Positions 14,613 through 26,933 of a stretch of 64,000 nt of DNA are shown here, in pieces (the first letter of the stretch is position 1; each line of letters starts with the position of its first letter). Origin of the DNA: Bromus sterilis (lineage: Eukaryota; Streptophyta; Magnoliopsida; Poales; Poaceae); NCBI GenBank assembly GCA_950022295.1, contig OX465599.1, positions 2,480,001 to 2,544,000 of the forward strand. The letters run 5' to 3'. Made by a program: the position numbers and the translations under genes. The notes beneath the pieces are model-generated. The model saw only the letters and a program-made list of their open reading frames with translations, did no database searches and was not told the origin of the DNA.

Positions 14613-15621
14613 AAAACTCGCAATTTTGGCCGATTCTGGCCTGTTTCATGGGCTATTAATCACAGTTACATGGGCTATTAATCATCGTTTTGGATCCCTA
14701 GAGTGATTTCCATCATTGAAGAACCCAGGGTGCATTTACGTGCCGGTTATCAACACTCGCAGTTTTGGCAGATTCTGGGTTGTTTCATGGGCTATTAATT
14801 ACCGTTTTGGGTCCCCGGAGTGATTTCCACCATTGACGAACCCCAGGGTGCATTTACGTGTCGGTCATCAATACTCGCAGTTTTGGCCGATTCTGGCCTG
14901 TTTAATGGGCTATTAATCACCGTTTTGGGTCCCCAGAGTGATTTCCTCCATTGACGAACCCCAGGGTGCATTTACGTGCCGGTCATCAACACTCGCAGTT
15001 TTGGCCGAGTCTGGATTGTTTCATGGGCTATTAATCACCGTTTTGGGTCCCCGGAGTGATTTTCACAATTGACGAACCCCAGGGTGCATTTACGTGACGG
15101 TCATCAGTCCTCGCACTTTTGGCCGATTCTGGCCTGTTTCATGGGCTATTAATCACCGTTACATGGGCTATTAAACACCGTTTTGGGTCCCCGGATTGAT
15201 TTCCACGATTGACGAACCCCAGGGTGCATTTACGTGCCGGTCATCAACACTCGCAGTTTTGGCCGATTCTGGGTTGTTTAATGGGCTATTAATCACCGTT
15301 TTGGGTCCCCGTAGTGATTTCCACAATTGACGAACCCCAGGGTGCATTTACGTGACGGTCATCAGTCCTCGCACTTTTGGCCGATTCTAGCCTGTTTCAT
15401 GGGCTATTAATCACCGTTACATGGGCTATTAATCACCGTTTTGGGTCCCCGGAGTGATTTCCACGATTGACGAACCCCAGGGTGCATTTACGTTCCGGTC
15501 ATCAACACTCACAGTTTTGGCCGATTCGGGGTTGTTTCATGGGCTATTAATCACCGTTTTGGGTCCCCGGAGTGATTTCCACCATTGACGAACCCCAGGG
15601 TGCATTTACGTGCCGGTCATC
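14613..15621 (+). repeat. Region A, 1,009-bp 8-mer block
   Basis: The GGATCC markers at 14693 and 15702 are 1,009 bp apart. The TTAAACACC variants at 15171 and 16179 are 1,008 bp apart, the difference being a one-base loss in GATCCCAGAG at 15702. The block is therefore followed by a partial second copy. The first 290 bp still continue the 27-mer; the rest matches the start-of-window order. Confidence 0.8.
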
Positions 15622-18112
15622 AAAACTCGCAATTTTGGCAGATTCTGGCCTGTTTCATGGGCTATTAATCACAGTTACATGGGCTATTAATCATCGTTTT
15701 GGATCCCAGAGTGATTTCCATCATTGAAGAACCCAGGGTGCATTTACGTGCCGGTTATCAACACTCGCAGTTTTGGCAGATTCTGGGTTGTTTCATGGGC
15801 TATTAATTACCGTTTTGGGTCCCCGGAGTGATTTCCACCATTGACGAACCCCAGGGTGCATTTACGTGCCGGTCATCAATACTCGCAGTTTTGGCCGATT
15901 CTGGCCTGTTTCATGGGCTATTAATCACCGTTTTGGGTCCCCAGAGTGATTTCCTCCATTGACGAACCCCAGGGTGCATTTACGTGCCGGTCATCAACAC
16001 TCGCAGTTTTGGCCGAGTCTGGATTGTTTCATGGGCTATTAATCACCGTTTTGGGTCCCCGGAGTAATTTTCACAATTGACGAACCCCAGGGTGCATTTA
16101 CGTGACGGTCATCAGTCCTCGCACTTTTGGCCGATTCTGGCCTGTTTCATGGGCTATTAATCACCGTTACATGGGCTATTAAACACCGTTTTGGGTCCCC
16201 GGAGTGATTTCCACGATTGACGAACCCCAGGGTGCATTTACGTGCCGGTCATCAACACTCGCAGTTTTGGCCGATTCTGGGTTGTTTAATGGGCTATTAA
16301 TCACCGTTTTGGGTCCCCGAAGTGATTTTCACAATTGACGAACCCTAGGGTGCATTTACGTAACGGTCATCAGTCCTCGCACTTTTGGCCGATTCTGGCC
16401 TGTTTCATGGGCTATTAATCACTGTTACATGGGCTATTAATCACCGTTTTGGGTCCCCGGAGTTATTTCCACCATTGACGAACCCCAGGGTGCATTTACG
16501 TGCCGGTCATCAATACTCGCAGTTTTGGCCGATTCTGGCCTGTTTCATGGGCTATTAAATCACCGTTTTGGGTCCCCAGAGTGATTTCCTCCATTGACGA
16601 ACCCCAGGGTGCATTTACGTGCCGGTCATCAACACTCGCAGTTTTGGCCGATTCTGGCCTGTTTCATGGGCTATTAATCACCGTTTTGGGTCCCCGGAGT
16701 GATTTCCACCATTGACGAACCCCAGGGTGCATTTATGTGCCGGTCATCAACACTCGCAGTTTTGGCCGATTCTGGCCTGTTTCATGGGCTATTAATCACA
16801 GTTTTGGGTCCCCGGAGTGATTTCCACCATTGACGAACCCCAGGGTGCATTTACGTGCTGGTCATCAACACTCGCAGTTTTGGCCGAGTCTGGATTGTTT
16901 CATGGGCTATTAATCACCGTTTTGGGTCCCCGGAATGATTTTCACAATTGACGAACCCCAGGGTGCATTTACGTGACGGTCATCAGTCCTCGCACTTTTG
17001 GCCGATTCTGGCCTATTTCATGGGCTATTAATCACCGTTTTGGGTCCCCGGAGTGATTTCCACCATTGACGAACCCCAGGGTGCATTTATGTGCCGGTCA
17101 TCAACACTCGCAGTTTTGGCCGATTCTGGCCTGTTTCATGGGCTATTAATCACCGTTTTGGGTCCCCGGAGTGATTTCCACCATTGACGAACCCTAGGGT
17201 GCATTTACGTGCTGGTCATCAACACTCGCAGTTTTGGCAGATTCTTGGTTGTTTAATGGGCTATTAATCACCGTTTTGGGTCCCCGAAGTGATTTTCACA
17301 ATTGACGAACCCTAGGGTGCATTTACGTAACGGTCATCAGTCCTCGCACTTTTGGCCGATTCTGGCCTGTTTCATGGGCTATTAATCACTGTTACATGGG
17401 CTATTAATCACCGTTTTGTGTCCCCGGAGTTATTTCCACCATTGACGAACCCCAGGGTGCATTTACGTGCCGGTCATCAACACTCACAGTTTTGGCCGAT
17501 TCGGGGTTGTTTCATGGGCTATTAATCACCGTTTTGGGTCCCCGGAGTGATTTTCACAATTGACGAACCCTAGGGTGCATTTACGTAACGGTCATCATTC
17601 CTCGCACTTTTGGCCGATTCTGGCCTGTTTCATGGGCTAGTAATCACCGTTACATGGGCTATTAATCACCGTTTTGGGTCCCCGGAGTGATTTCCACGAT
17701 TGACGAACCCCAGGGTGCATTTACGTGCCGGTCATCAACACTCACAGTTTTGGCCGATTCTGGGTTGTTTCATGGGCTATTAATCACCGTTTTGGGTCCC
17801 CGGAGTGATTTCCACAATTGACGAACCCCAGGGTGCATTTACGTGACGGTCATCAGTCCTCGCACTTTTGGCCGATTCTGGCCTGTTTCATGGGCTATTA
17901 ATCACCGTTACATGGGCTATTAATCACCGTTTTGGGTCCTCGGAGTGATTTCCTCCATTGACGAACCCCAGGGTGCATTTACGTGCCGGTCATCAACACT
18001 CGCAGTTTTGGCCGATTCTGGCCTGTTTCATGGGCTATTAATCACCGTTTTGGGTCCCCGGAGTGATTTCCACCATTTACGAACCCCAGGGTGCATTTAC
18101 GTGCCGGTCATC
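15622..18112 (+). repeat. Region A/B junction, mosaic monomer order
   Basis: The first about 640 bp copy the start of the window at offset 15,620. Beyond about 16,260 I see no regular HOR: A-type monomers such as GTTTAATGGG (near 16287 and 17250) and GTAACGGTCATCAG alternate with chimeric ones. Local oddities are GGAGTTATTTCC near 16462 and 17428, GGGCTAGTAATC near 17634 and an extra A in TTAAATCACC near 16556. About 17,460-18,112 resembles 48,630-49,282 at offset 31,170. Two short open frames in this stretch are chance readings of satellite sequence. No gene is visible. Confidence 0.78.
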
Positions 18113-18917
18113 AAAACTCGCAATTTTGGCCGATTCTGGCCTGTTTCATGGGCTATTAATCACAGTTACATGGGCTATTAATCATCGTTTTGGATCCCAG
18201 AGTGATTTCCATCATTGAAGAACCCAGGGTGCATTTACGTGCCGGTTATCAACCCTCGCAGTTTTGGCAGATTCTGGGTTGTTTCATGGGCTATTAACCA
18301 CCGTTTTGGGTCCCCGGAGTGATTTCCACCATTGACGAACCCCAGGGTGCATTTACGTGCCGGTCATCAATACTCGCAGTTTTGGCCGATTCTGGCCTGT
18401 TTCATGGGCTATTAATCACCGTTTTGGGTCCCCAGAGTGATTTCCTCCATTGACGAACCCCAGGGTGCATTTACGTGCCGGTCATCAACACTCGCAGTTT
18501 TGGCCGATTCTGGCCTGTTTCAAGGGCTATTAATCACCGTTACATGGGCTATTAATCACCGTTTTGGGTCCCCGGAGTGATTTCCACCATTGACGAACCC
18601 CAGGGTGCATTTACGTGCCGGTCATCAACACTCGCAGTTTTGGCCGATTCTGGCCTGTTTCATGGGCTATTAATCACCGTTTTGGGTCCCCGGAGTGATT
18701 TCCACCATTGACGAACCCCAGGGTGCATTTACGTGCCGGTCATCAAAACTCGCAATTTTGGCCGATTCTGGCCTGTTTCATGGGCTATTAATCACAGTTA
18801 CATGGGCTATTAATCATCGTTTTGGATCCCCAGAGTGATTTCCATCATTGAAGAACCCAGGGTGCATTTACGTGCCGGTTATCAACCCTCGCAGTTTTGG
18901 CAGATTCTGGGTTGTTT

Positions 18918-18983
18918 CATGGGCTATTAACCACCGTTTCATGGGCTATTAATCACCGTTACATGGGCTATTAATCACCGTTT
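18918..18983 (+). repeat. 22-bp block in triplicate (162-bp monomer)
   Basis: The 22-bp end block occurs three times in a row here: 18918-18939, 18940-18961 and 18962-18983. The first copy carries TTAACCACC instead of TTAATCACC, and the first and second are joined by CGTTTCATGGG rather than CGTTACATGGG. The host monomer is therefore about 44 bp longer than the basic form. I saw no other triplicate in the window. It lies in a segment of about 419 bp that is missing from the next HOR copy downstream. Confidence 0.9.
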
Positions 18984-20500
18984 TGGGTCCCCGGAGTGAT
19001 TTCCACCATTGACGAACCCCAGGGTGCATTTACGTGTCGGTCATCAACACTCGCAGTTTTGGCCGATTCTGGGTTGTCTCATGGGCTATTAATCACCGTT
19101 TTGGGTCCCCGGAGTGATTTTCACAATTGACGAACCCCAGGGTGCATTTACATGACGGTCATCAGTCCTCGCACTTTTGGCCGATTCTGGCCTGTTTCAT
19201 GGGCTATTAATCACCGTTACATGGGCTATTAATCACCGTTTTGGGTCCCCGGAGTGATTTCCACCATTGACGAACCCCAGGGTGCATTTACGTGCCGGTC
19301 ATCAACACTCACAGTTTTGGCCCGATTCTGGGTTGTTTCATGGGCTATTAATCACCGTTTTGGGTCCCCGGAGTGATTTCCACAATTGACGAACCCCAGG
19401 TTGTATTTACGTGACGGTCATCAGTCCTCGCACTTTTGGCCGATTCTGGCCTGTTTCATGGGCTATTAATCACCGTTACATGGGCTATTAATCACCGTTT
19501 TGGGTCCCCGGAGTGATTTCCACGATCGACGAACCCCAGGGTGCATTTACGTGCCGGTCATCAGTCCTCGCACTTTTGGCCGATTCAGGCCTGTTTCATG
19601 GGCTATTAATCACCGTTTTGGGTCCCCGGAGTGATTTCCACCATTGACGAACCCCAGGGTGCATTTACGTGCCGCTCATCAACACTCACAGTTTTGGCCG
19701 ATTCTGGGTTGTTTCATGGGCTATTAATCACCGTTTTGGGTCCCCGAAGTGATTTTCACAATTGACGAACCCTAGGGTGCATTTACGTGACGGTCATCAG
19801 TCCTCGCACTTTTGGCCGATTCTGGCCTGTTTCATGGGCTATTAATCACCGTTACATGGGCTATTAATCACCGTTTTGGGTCCCCGGAGTGATTTCCACC
19901 ATTGACGAACCCCAGGGTGCATTTACGTGCCGGTCATCAACACTCGCAGTTTTGGCCGATTCTGGCCTGTTTCATGGGCTATTAATCACAGTTACATGGG
20001 CTATTAATCACCGTTTTGGATCCTCGGAGTGATTTCCATCATTGACGAACCCCAGGGTGCATTTACGTGCCGGTCATCAACACTCGCAGTTTTGGCCGAT
20101 TCTGGCCTGTTTCATGGGCTATTAATCACCGTTTTGGGTCCCCGGAGTGATTTCCACCATTGACGAACCCAGGGTGCATTTATGTGCCGGTCATCAACAC
20201 TCGCAGTTTTGGCCGATTCTGGCCTGTTTCATGGGCTATTAATCACCGTTTTGGGTCCCCGGAGTGATTTCCACCATTGACGAACCCAGGGTGCATTTAC
20301 GTGCCGGTCATCAACACTCGCAGTTTTGGCCGATTCTGGCCTGTTTCATGGGCTATTAATCACCGTTTTGGGTCCCCGGAGTGATTTCCACCATTGACGA
20401 ACCCCAGGGTGCATTTACGTGCCGGTCATCAAAACTCGCAATTTTGGCCGATTCTGGCCTGTTTCATGGGCTATTAATCACAGTTACATGGGCTATTAAT

Positions 20501-20597
20501 CATCGTTTTGGATCCCCAGAGTGATTTCCATCATTGAAGAACCCAGGGTGTATTTACGTGCCGGTTATCAACACTCGCAGTTACATGGGCTATTAAT
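20501..20597 (+). repeat. Truncated 97-bp monomer, copy 1
   Basis: This monomer of the GGATCCCCAG type (with GGTGTATTT) jumps directly from CACTCGCAG to TTACATGGGC. The GGCC-containing segment is lost. Relative to a short monomer about 20 bp are missing; relative to a long one, 42 bp. GTT at the junction is shared by both flanks, as in a microhomology deletion. One further base is missing in the CCCC run. The same allele recurs at one-HOR spacing downstream. Confidence 0.9.
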
Positions 20598-21043
20598 CAC
20601 CGTTTTGGGTCCCCGGAGTGATTTCCACGATTGACGAACCCCAGGGTGCATTTACGTGCCGGTCATCAACACTCACAGTTTTGGCCGATTCTGGGTTGTT
20701 TCATGGGCTATTAATCACCGTTTTGGGTCCCCGGAGTGATTTCCACAATTGACGAACCCCAGGGTGCATTTACGTGACGGTCATCAGTCCTCGCACTTTT
20801 GGCCGATTCTGGCCTGTTTCATGGGCTATTAATCACCGTTACATGGGCTATTAATCACCGTTTTGGGTCCTCGGAGTGATTTCCTCCATTGACGAACCCC
20901 AGGGTGCATTTACGTGCCGGTCATCAACACTCGCAGTTTTGGCCGATTCTGGCCTGTTTCATGGGCTATTAATCACCGTTTTGGGTCCCCGGAGTGATTT
21001 CCACCATTGACGAACCCCAGGGTGCATTTACGTGCCGGTCATC

Positions 21044-23555
21044 AAAACTCGCAATTTTGGCCGATTCTGGCCTGTTTCATGGGCTATTAATCACAGTTAC
21101 ATGGGCTATTAATCATCGTTTTGGATCCCAGAGTGATTTCCATCATTGAAGAACCCAGGGTGCATTTACGTGCCGGTTATCAACCCTCGCAGTTTTGGCA
21201 GATTCTGGGTTGTTTCATGGGCTATTAACCACCGTTTTGGGTCCCCGGAGTGATTTCCACCATTGACGAACCCCAGGGTGCATTTACGTGCCGGTCATCA
21301 ATACTCGCAGTTTTGGCCGATTCTGGCCTGTTTCATGGGCTATTAATCACCGTTTTGGGTCCCCAGAGTGATTTCCTCCATTGACGAACCCCAGGGTGCA
21401 TTTACGTGCCGGTCATCAACACTCGCAGTTTTGGCCGATTCTGGCCTGTTTCAAGGGCTATTAATCACCGTTACATGGGCTATTAATCACCGTTTTGGGT
21501 CCCCGGAGTGATTTCCACCATTGACGAACCCCAGGGTGCATTTACGTGCCGGTCATCAACACTCGCAGTTTTGGCCGATTCTGGGTTGTCTCATGGGCTA
21601 TTAATCACCGTTTTGGGTCCCCGGAGTGATTTTCACAATTGACGAACCCCAGGGTGCATTTACATGACGGTCATCAGTCCTCGCACTTTTGGCCGATTCT
21701 GGCCTGTTTCATGGGCTATTAATCACCGTTACATGGGCTATTAATCACCGTTTTGGGTCCCCGGAGTGATTTCCACCATTGACGAACCCCAGGGTGCATT
21801 TACGTGCCGGTCATCAACACTCACAGTTTTGGCCCGATTCTGGGTTGTTTCATGGGCTATTAATCACCGTTTTGGGTCCCCGGAGTGATTTCCACAATTG
21901 ACGAACCCCAGGTTGTATTTACGTGACGGTCATCAGTCCTCGCACTTTTGGCCGATTCTGGCCTGTTTCATGGGCTATTAATCACCGTTACATGGGCTAT
22001 TAATCACCGTTTTGGGTCCCCGGAGTGATTTCCACGATCGACGAACCCCAGGGTGCATTTACGTGCCGGTCATCAGTCCTCGCACTTTTGGCCGATTCAG
22101 GCCTGTTTCATGGGCTATTAATCACCGTTTTGGGTCCCCGGAGTGATTTCCACCATTGACGAACCCCAGGGTGCATTTACGTGCCGCTCATCAACACTCA
22201 CAGTTTTGGCCGATTCTGGGTTGTTTCATGGGCTATTAATCACCGTTTTGGGTCCCCGAAGTGATTTTCACAATTGACGAACCCTAGGGTGCATTTACGT
22301 GACGGTCATCAGTCCTCGCACTTTTGGCCGATTCTGGCCTGTTTCATGGGCTATTAATCACCGTTACATGGGCTATTAATCACCGTTTTGGGTCCCCGGA
22401 GTGATTTCCACCATTGACGAACCCCAGGGTGCATTTACGTGCCGGTCATCAACACTCGCAGTTTTGGCCGATTCTGGCCTGTTTCATGGGCTATTAATCA
22501 CAGTTACATGGGCTATTAATCACCGTTTTGGATCCTCGGAGTGATTTCCATCATTGACGAACCCCAGGGTGCATTTACGTGCCGGTCATCAACACTCGCA
22601 GTTTTGGCCGATTCTGGCCTGTTTCATGGGCTATTAATCACCGTTTTGGGTCCCCGGAGTGATTTCCACCATTGACGAACCCAGGGTGCATTTATGTGCC
22701 GGTCATCAACACTCGCAGTTTTGGCCGATTCTGGCCTGTTTCATGGGCTATTAATCACCGTTTTGGGTCCCCGGAGTGATTTCCACCATTGACGAACCCA
22801 GGGTGCATTTACGTGCCGGTCATCAACACTCGCAGTTTTGGCCGATTCTGGCCTGTTTCATGGGCTATTAATCACCGTTTTGGGTCCCCGGAGTGATTTC
22901 CACCATTGACGAACCCCAGGGTGCATTTACGTGCCGGTCATCAAAACTCGCAATTTTGGCCGATTCTGGCCTGTTTCATGGGCTATTAATCACAGTTACA
23001 TGGGCTATTAATCATCGTTTTGGATCCCCAGAGTGATTTCCATCATTGAAGAACCCAGGGTGTATTTACGTGCCGGTTATCAACACTCGCAGTTACATGG
23101 GCTATTAATCACCGTTTTGGGTCCCCGGAGTGATTTCCACGATTGACGAACCCCAGGGTGCATTTACGTGCCGGTCATCAACACTCACAGTTTTGGCCGA
23201 TTCTGGGTTGTTTCATGGGCTATTAATCACCGTTTTGGGTCCCCGGAGTGATTTCCACAATTGACGAACCCCAGGGTGCATTTACGTGACGGTCATCAGT
23301 CCTCGCACTTTTGGCCGATTCTGGCCTGTTTCATGGGCTATTAATCACCGTTACATGGGCTATTAATCACCGTTTTGGGTCCTCGGAGTGATTTCCTCCA
23401 TTGACGAACCCCAGGGTGCATTTACGTGCCGGTCATCAACACTCGCAGTTTTGGCCGATTCTGGCCTGTTTCATGGGCTATTAATCACCGTTTTGGGTCC
23501 CCGGAGTGATTTCCACCATTGACGAACCCCAGGGTGCATTTACGTGCCGGTCATC
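21044..23555 (+). repeat. Region B, 20-mer HOR (2,512 bp)
   Basis: All diagnostic monomers shift by 2,512 bp relative to the previous block's downstream part: 20511 to 23023, 20018 to 22530, 19399 to 21911. The length fits 20 monomers, eight of them long and one truncated. It lacks both the 419-bp segment of the previous block and the 866-bp segment of the next two, so it is the simplest form of this HOR. Confidence 0.87.
23013..23109 (+). repeat. Truncated 97-bp monomer, copy 2
   Basis: Same deletion allele as at 20501-20597, exactly 2,512 bp downstream, which is the 20-mer HOR period at this point. Confidence 0.9.
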
Positions 23556-26500
23556 AAAACTCGCAATTTTGGCCGATTCTGGCCTGTTTCATGGGCTATT
23601 AATCACAGTTACATGGGCTATTAATCATCGTTTTGGATCCCAGAGTGATTTCCATCATTGAAGAACCCAGGGTGCATTTACGTGCCGGTTATCAACCCTC
23701 GCAGTTTTGGCAGATTCTGGGTTGTTTCATGGGCTATTAACCACCGTTTTGGGTCCCCGGAGTGATTTCCACCATTGACGAACCCCAGGGTGCATTTACG
23801 TGCCGGTCATCAATACTCGCAGTTTTGGCCGATTCTGGCCTGTTTCATGGGCTATTAATCACCGTTTTGGGTCCCCAGAGTGATTTCCTCCATTGACGAA
23901 CCCCAGGGTGCATTTACGTGCCGGTCATCAACACTCGCAGTTTTGGCCGATTCTGGCCTGTTTCAAGGGCTATTAATCACCGTTACATGGGCTATTAATC
24001 ACCGTTTTGGGTCCCCGGAGTGATTTCCACCATTGACGAACCCCAGGGTGCATTTACGTGCCGGTCATCAACACTCGCAGTTTTGGCCGATTCTGGCCTG
24101 TTTCATGGGCTATTAATCACCGTTTTGGGTCCCCGGAGTGATTTCCACCATTGACGAACCCCAGGGTGCATTTACGTGCCGGTCATCAAAACTCGCAATT
24201 TTGGCCGATTCTGGCCTGTTTCATGGGCTATTAATCACAGTTACATGGGCTATTAATCATCGTTTTGGATCCCCAGAGTGATTTCCATCATTGAAGAACC
24301 CAGGGTGCATTTACGTGCCGGTTATCAACACTCGCAGTTTTGGCCGATTCTTTCCTGTTTCATGAGCTATTAATCACCGTTTTGGGTCCCCGGAGTGAAT
24401 TCCATCATTGAAGAACCCAGGGTGCATTTACGTGCCGGTTATCAACCCTCGCAGTTTTGGCAGATTCTGGGTTGTTTCATGGGCTATTAATCACCGTTTT
24501 GGGTCCCCGGAGTGATTTCCACCATTGACGAACCCCAGGGTGCATTTACGTGCCGGTCATCAATACTCGCAGTTTTGGCCGATTCTGGCCTGTTTCATGG
24601 GCTATTAATCACCGTTTTGGGTCCCCGGAGTGATTTCCACCATTGACGAACCCCAGGGTGCATTTACGTGCCGGTCATCAAAACTCGCAATTTTGGCCGA
24701 TTCTGGCCTGTTTCATGGGCTATTAATCACAGTTACATGGGCTATTAATCATCGTTTTGGATCCCAGAGTGATTTCCATCATTGAAGAACCCAGGGTGCA
24801 TTTACGTGCCGGTTATCAACCCTCGCAGTTTTGGCAGATTCTGGGTTGTTTCATGGGCTATTAACCACCGTTTTGGGTCCCCGGAGTGATTTCCACCATT
24901 GACGAACCCCAGGGTGCATTTACGTGCCGGTCATCAACACTCGCAGTTTTGGCCGATTCTGGCCTGTTTCATGGGCTATTAATCACCGTTTTGGGTCCCC
25001 GGAGTGATTTTCACAATTGACGAACCCCAGGGTGCATTTACATGACGGTCATCAGTCCTCGCACTTTTGGCCGATTCTGGCCTGTTTCATGGGCTATTAA
25101 TCACCGTTACATGGGCTATTAATCACCGTTTTGGGTCCCCGGAGTGATTTCCACCATTGACGAACCCCAGGGTGCATTTACGTGCCGGTCATCAACACTC
25201 ACAGTTTTGGCCCGATTCTGGGTTGTTTCATGGGCTATTAATCACCGTTTTGGGTCCCCGGAGTGATTTCCACAATTGACGAACCCCAGGTTGTATTTAC
25301 GTGACGGTCATCAGTCCTCGCACTTTTGGCCGATTCTGGCCTGTTTCATGGGCTATTAATCACCGTTACATGGGCTATTAATCACCGTTTTGGGTCCCCG
25401 GAGTGATTTCCACGATCGACGAACCCCAGGGTGCATTTACGTGCCGGTCATCAGTCCTCGCACTTTTGGCCGATTCAGGCCTGTTTCATGGGCTATTAAT
25501 CACCGTTTTGGGTCCCCGGAGTGATTTCCACCATTGACGAACCCCAGGGTGCATTTACGTGCCGCTCATCAACACTCACAGTTTTGGCCGATTCTGGGTT
25601 GTTTCATGGGCTATTAATCACCGTTTTGGGTCCCCGAAGTGATTTTCACAATTGACGAACCCTAGGGTGCATTTACGTGACGGTCATCAGTCCTCGCACT
25701 TTTGGCCGATTCTGGCCTGTTTCATGGGCTATTAATCACCGTTACATGGGCTATTAATCACCGTTTTGGGTCCCCGGAGTGATTTCCACCATTGACGAAC
25801 CCCAGGGTGCATTTACGTGCCGGTCATCAACACTCGCAGTTTTGGCCGATTCTGGCCTGTTTCATGGGCTATTAATCACAGTTACATGGGCTATTAATCA
25901 CCGTTTTGGATCCTCGGAGTGATTTCCATCATTGACGAACCCCAGGGTGCATTTACGTGCCGGTCATCAACACTCGCAGTTTTGGCCGATTCTGGCCTGT
26001 TTCATGGGCTATTAATCACCGTTTTGGGTCCCCGGAGTGATTTCCACCATTGACGAACCCAGGGTGCATTTATGTGCCGGTCATCAACACTCGCAGTTTT
26101 GGCCGATTCTGGCCTGTTTCATGGGCTATTAATCACCGTTTTGGGTCCCCGGAGTGATTTCCACCATTGACGAACCCAGGGTGCATTTACGTGCCGGTCA
26201 TCAACACTCGCAGTTTTGGCCGATTCTGGCCTGTTTCATGGGCTATTAATCACCGTTTTGGGTCCCCGGAGTGATTTCCACCATTGACGAACCCCAGGGT
26301 GCATTTACGTGCCGGTCATCAAAACTCGCAATTTTGGCCGATTCTGGCCTGTTTCATGGGCTATTAATCACAGTTACATGGGCTATTAATCATCGTTTTG
26401 GATCCCCAGAGTGATTTCCATCATTGAAGAACCCAGGGTGTATTTACGTGCCGGTTATCAACACTCGCAGTTACATGGGCTATTAATCACCGTTTTGGGT

Positions 26501-26933
26501 CCCCGGAGTGATTTCCACGATTGACGAACCCCAGGGTGCATTTACGTGCCGGTCATCAACACTCACAGTTTTGGCCGATTCTGGGTTGTTTCATGGGCTA
26601 TTAATCACCGTTTTGGGTCCCCGGAGTGATTTCCACAATTGACGAACCCCAGGGTGCATTTACGTGACGGTCATCAGTCCTCGCACTTTTGGCCGATTCT
26701 GGCCTGTTTCATGGGCTATTAATCACCGTTACATGGGCTATTAATCACCGTTTTGGGTCCTCGGAGTGATTTCCTCCATTGACGAACCCCAGGGTGCATT
26801 TACGTGCCGGTCATCAACACTCGCAGTTTTGGCCGATTCTGGCCTGTTTCATGGGCTATTAATCACCGTTTTGGGTCCCCGGAGTGATTTCCACCATTGA
26901 CGAACCCCAGGGTGCATTTACGTGCCGGTCATC
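23556..26933 (+). repeat. Region B, 27-mer HOR copy 1 (3,378 bp)
   Basis: It matches the 20-mer except for an extra segment of 866 bp at about 24.09-24.96 kb (seven monomers, two long). That segment carries TTCTTTCCTGTTTCATGAGC and the GTGAATTCCATC variant, which makes a GAATTC site at 24397. All markers recur exactly 3,378 bp downstream. Confidence 0.9.
26391..26487 (+). repeat. Truncated 97-bp monomer, copy 3
   Basis: Same deletion allele, 3,378 bp after copy 2. The step in spacing from 2,512 to 3,378 marks the change from a 20-mer to a 27-mer HOR. Confidence 0.9.

Larger units (their letters stand above)
18113..21043 (+). repeat. Region B, 23-mer HOR (2,931 bp)
   Basis: The block begins at an AAAACTCGCAATTTTGG monomer and ends at the next one in the same context (markers 18193 and 21124). 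It equals the following 20-mer plus about 419 bp near 18.6-19.03 kb, three extra monomers that include the 22-bp triplicate. It holds the first GGTTGTATTT monomer (about 19399), the first GGATCCTCGG monomer (20018) and the first truncated monomer (20501). Confidence 0.83.

Noticed and set aside
16500..16715. Open reading frame of 71 codons
   Set aside because: It is satellite sequence read through two monomers, starts at GTG, and is open only because an extra A near 16556 shifts the frame. No ribosome-site, codon or family evidence; neighbouring copies are closed.
17945..18181. Open reading frame of 78 codons
   Set aside because: Pure monomer sequence, with a protein repeating because the DNA repeats. 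A substitution near 18078 (CATTTACGAAC) and a CTCC variant remove stops. Homologous positions in other copies are not kept open.
24090..24960. Mobile element at the 866-bp gain
   Set aside because: The segment consists of ordinary monomers, with no terminal repeats, target-site duplication or foreign sequence; unequal exchange explains it.
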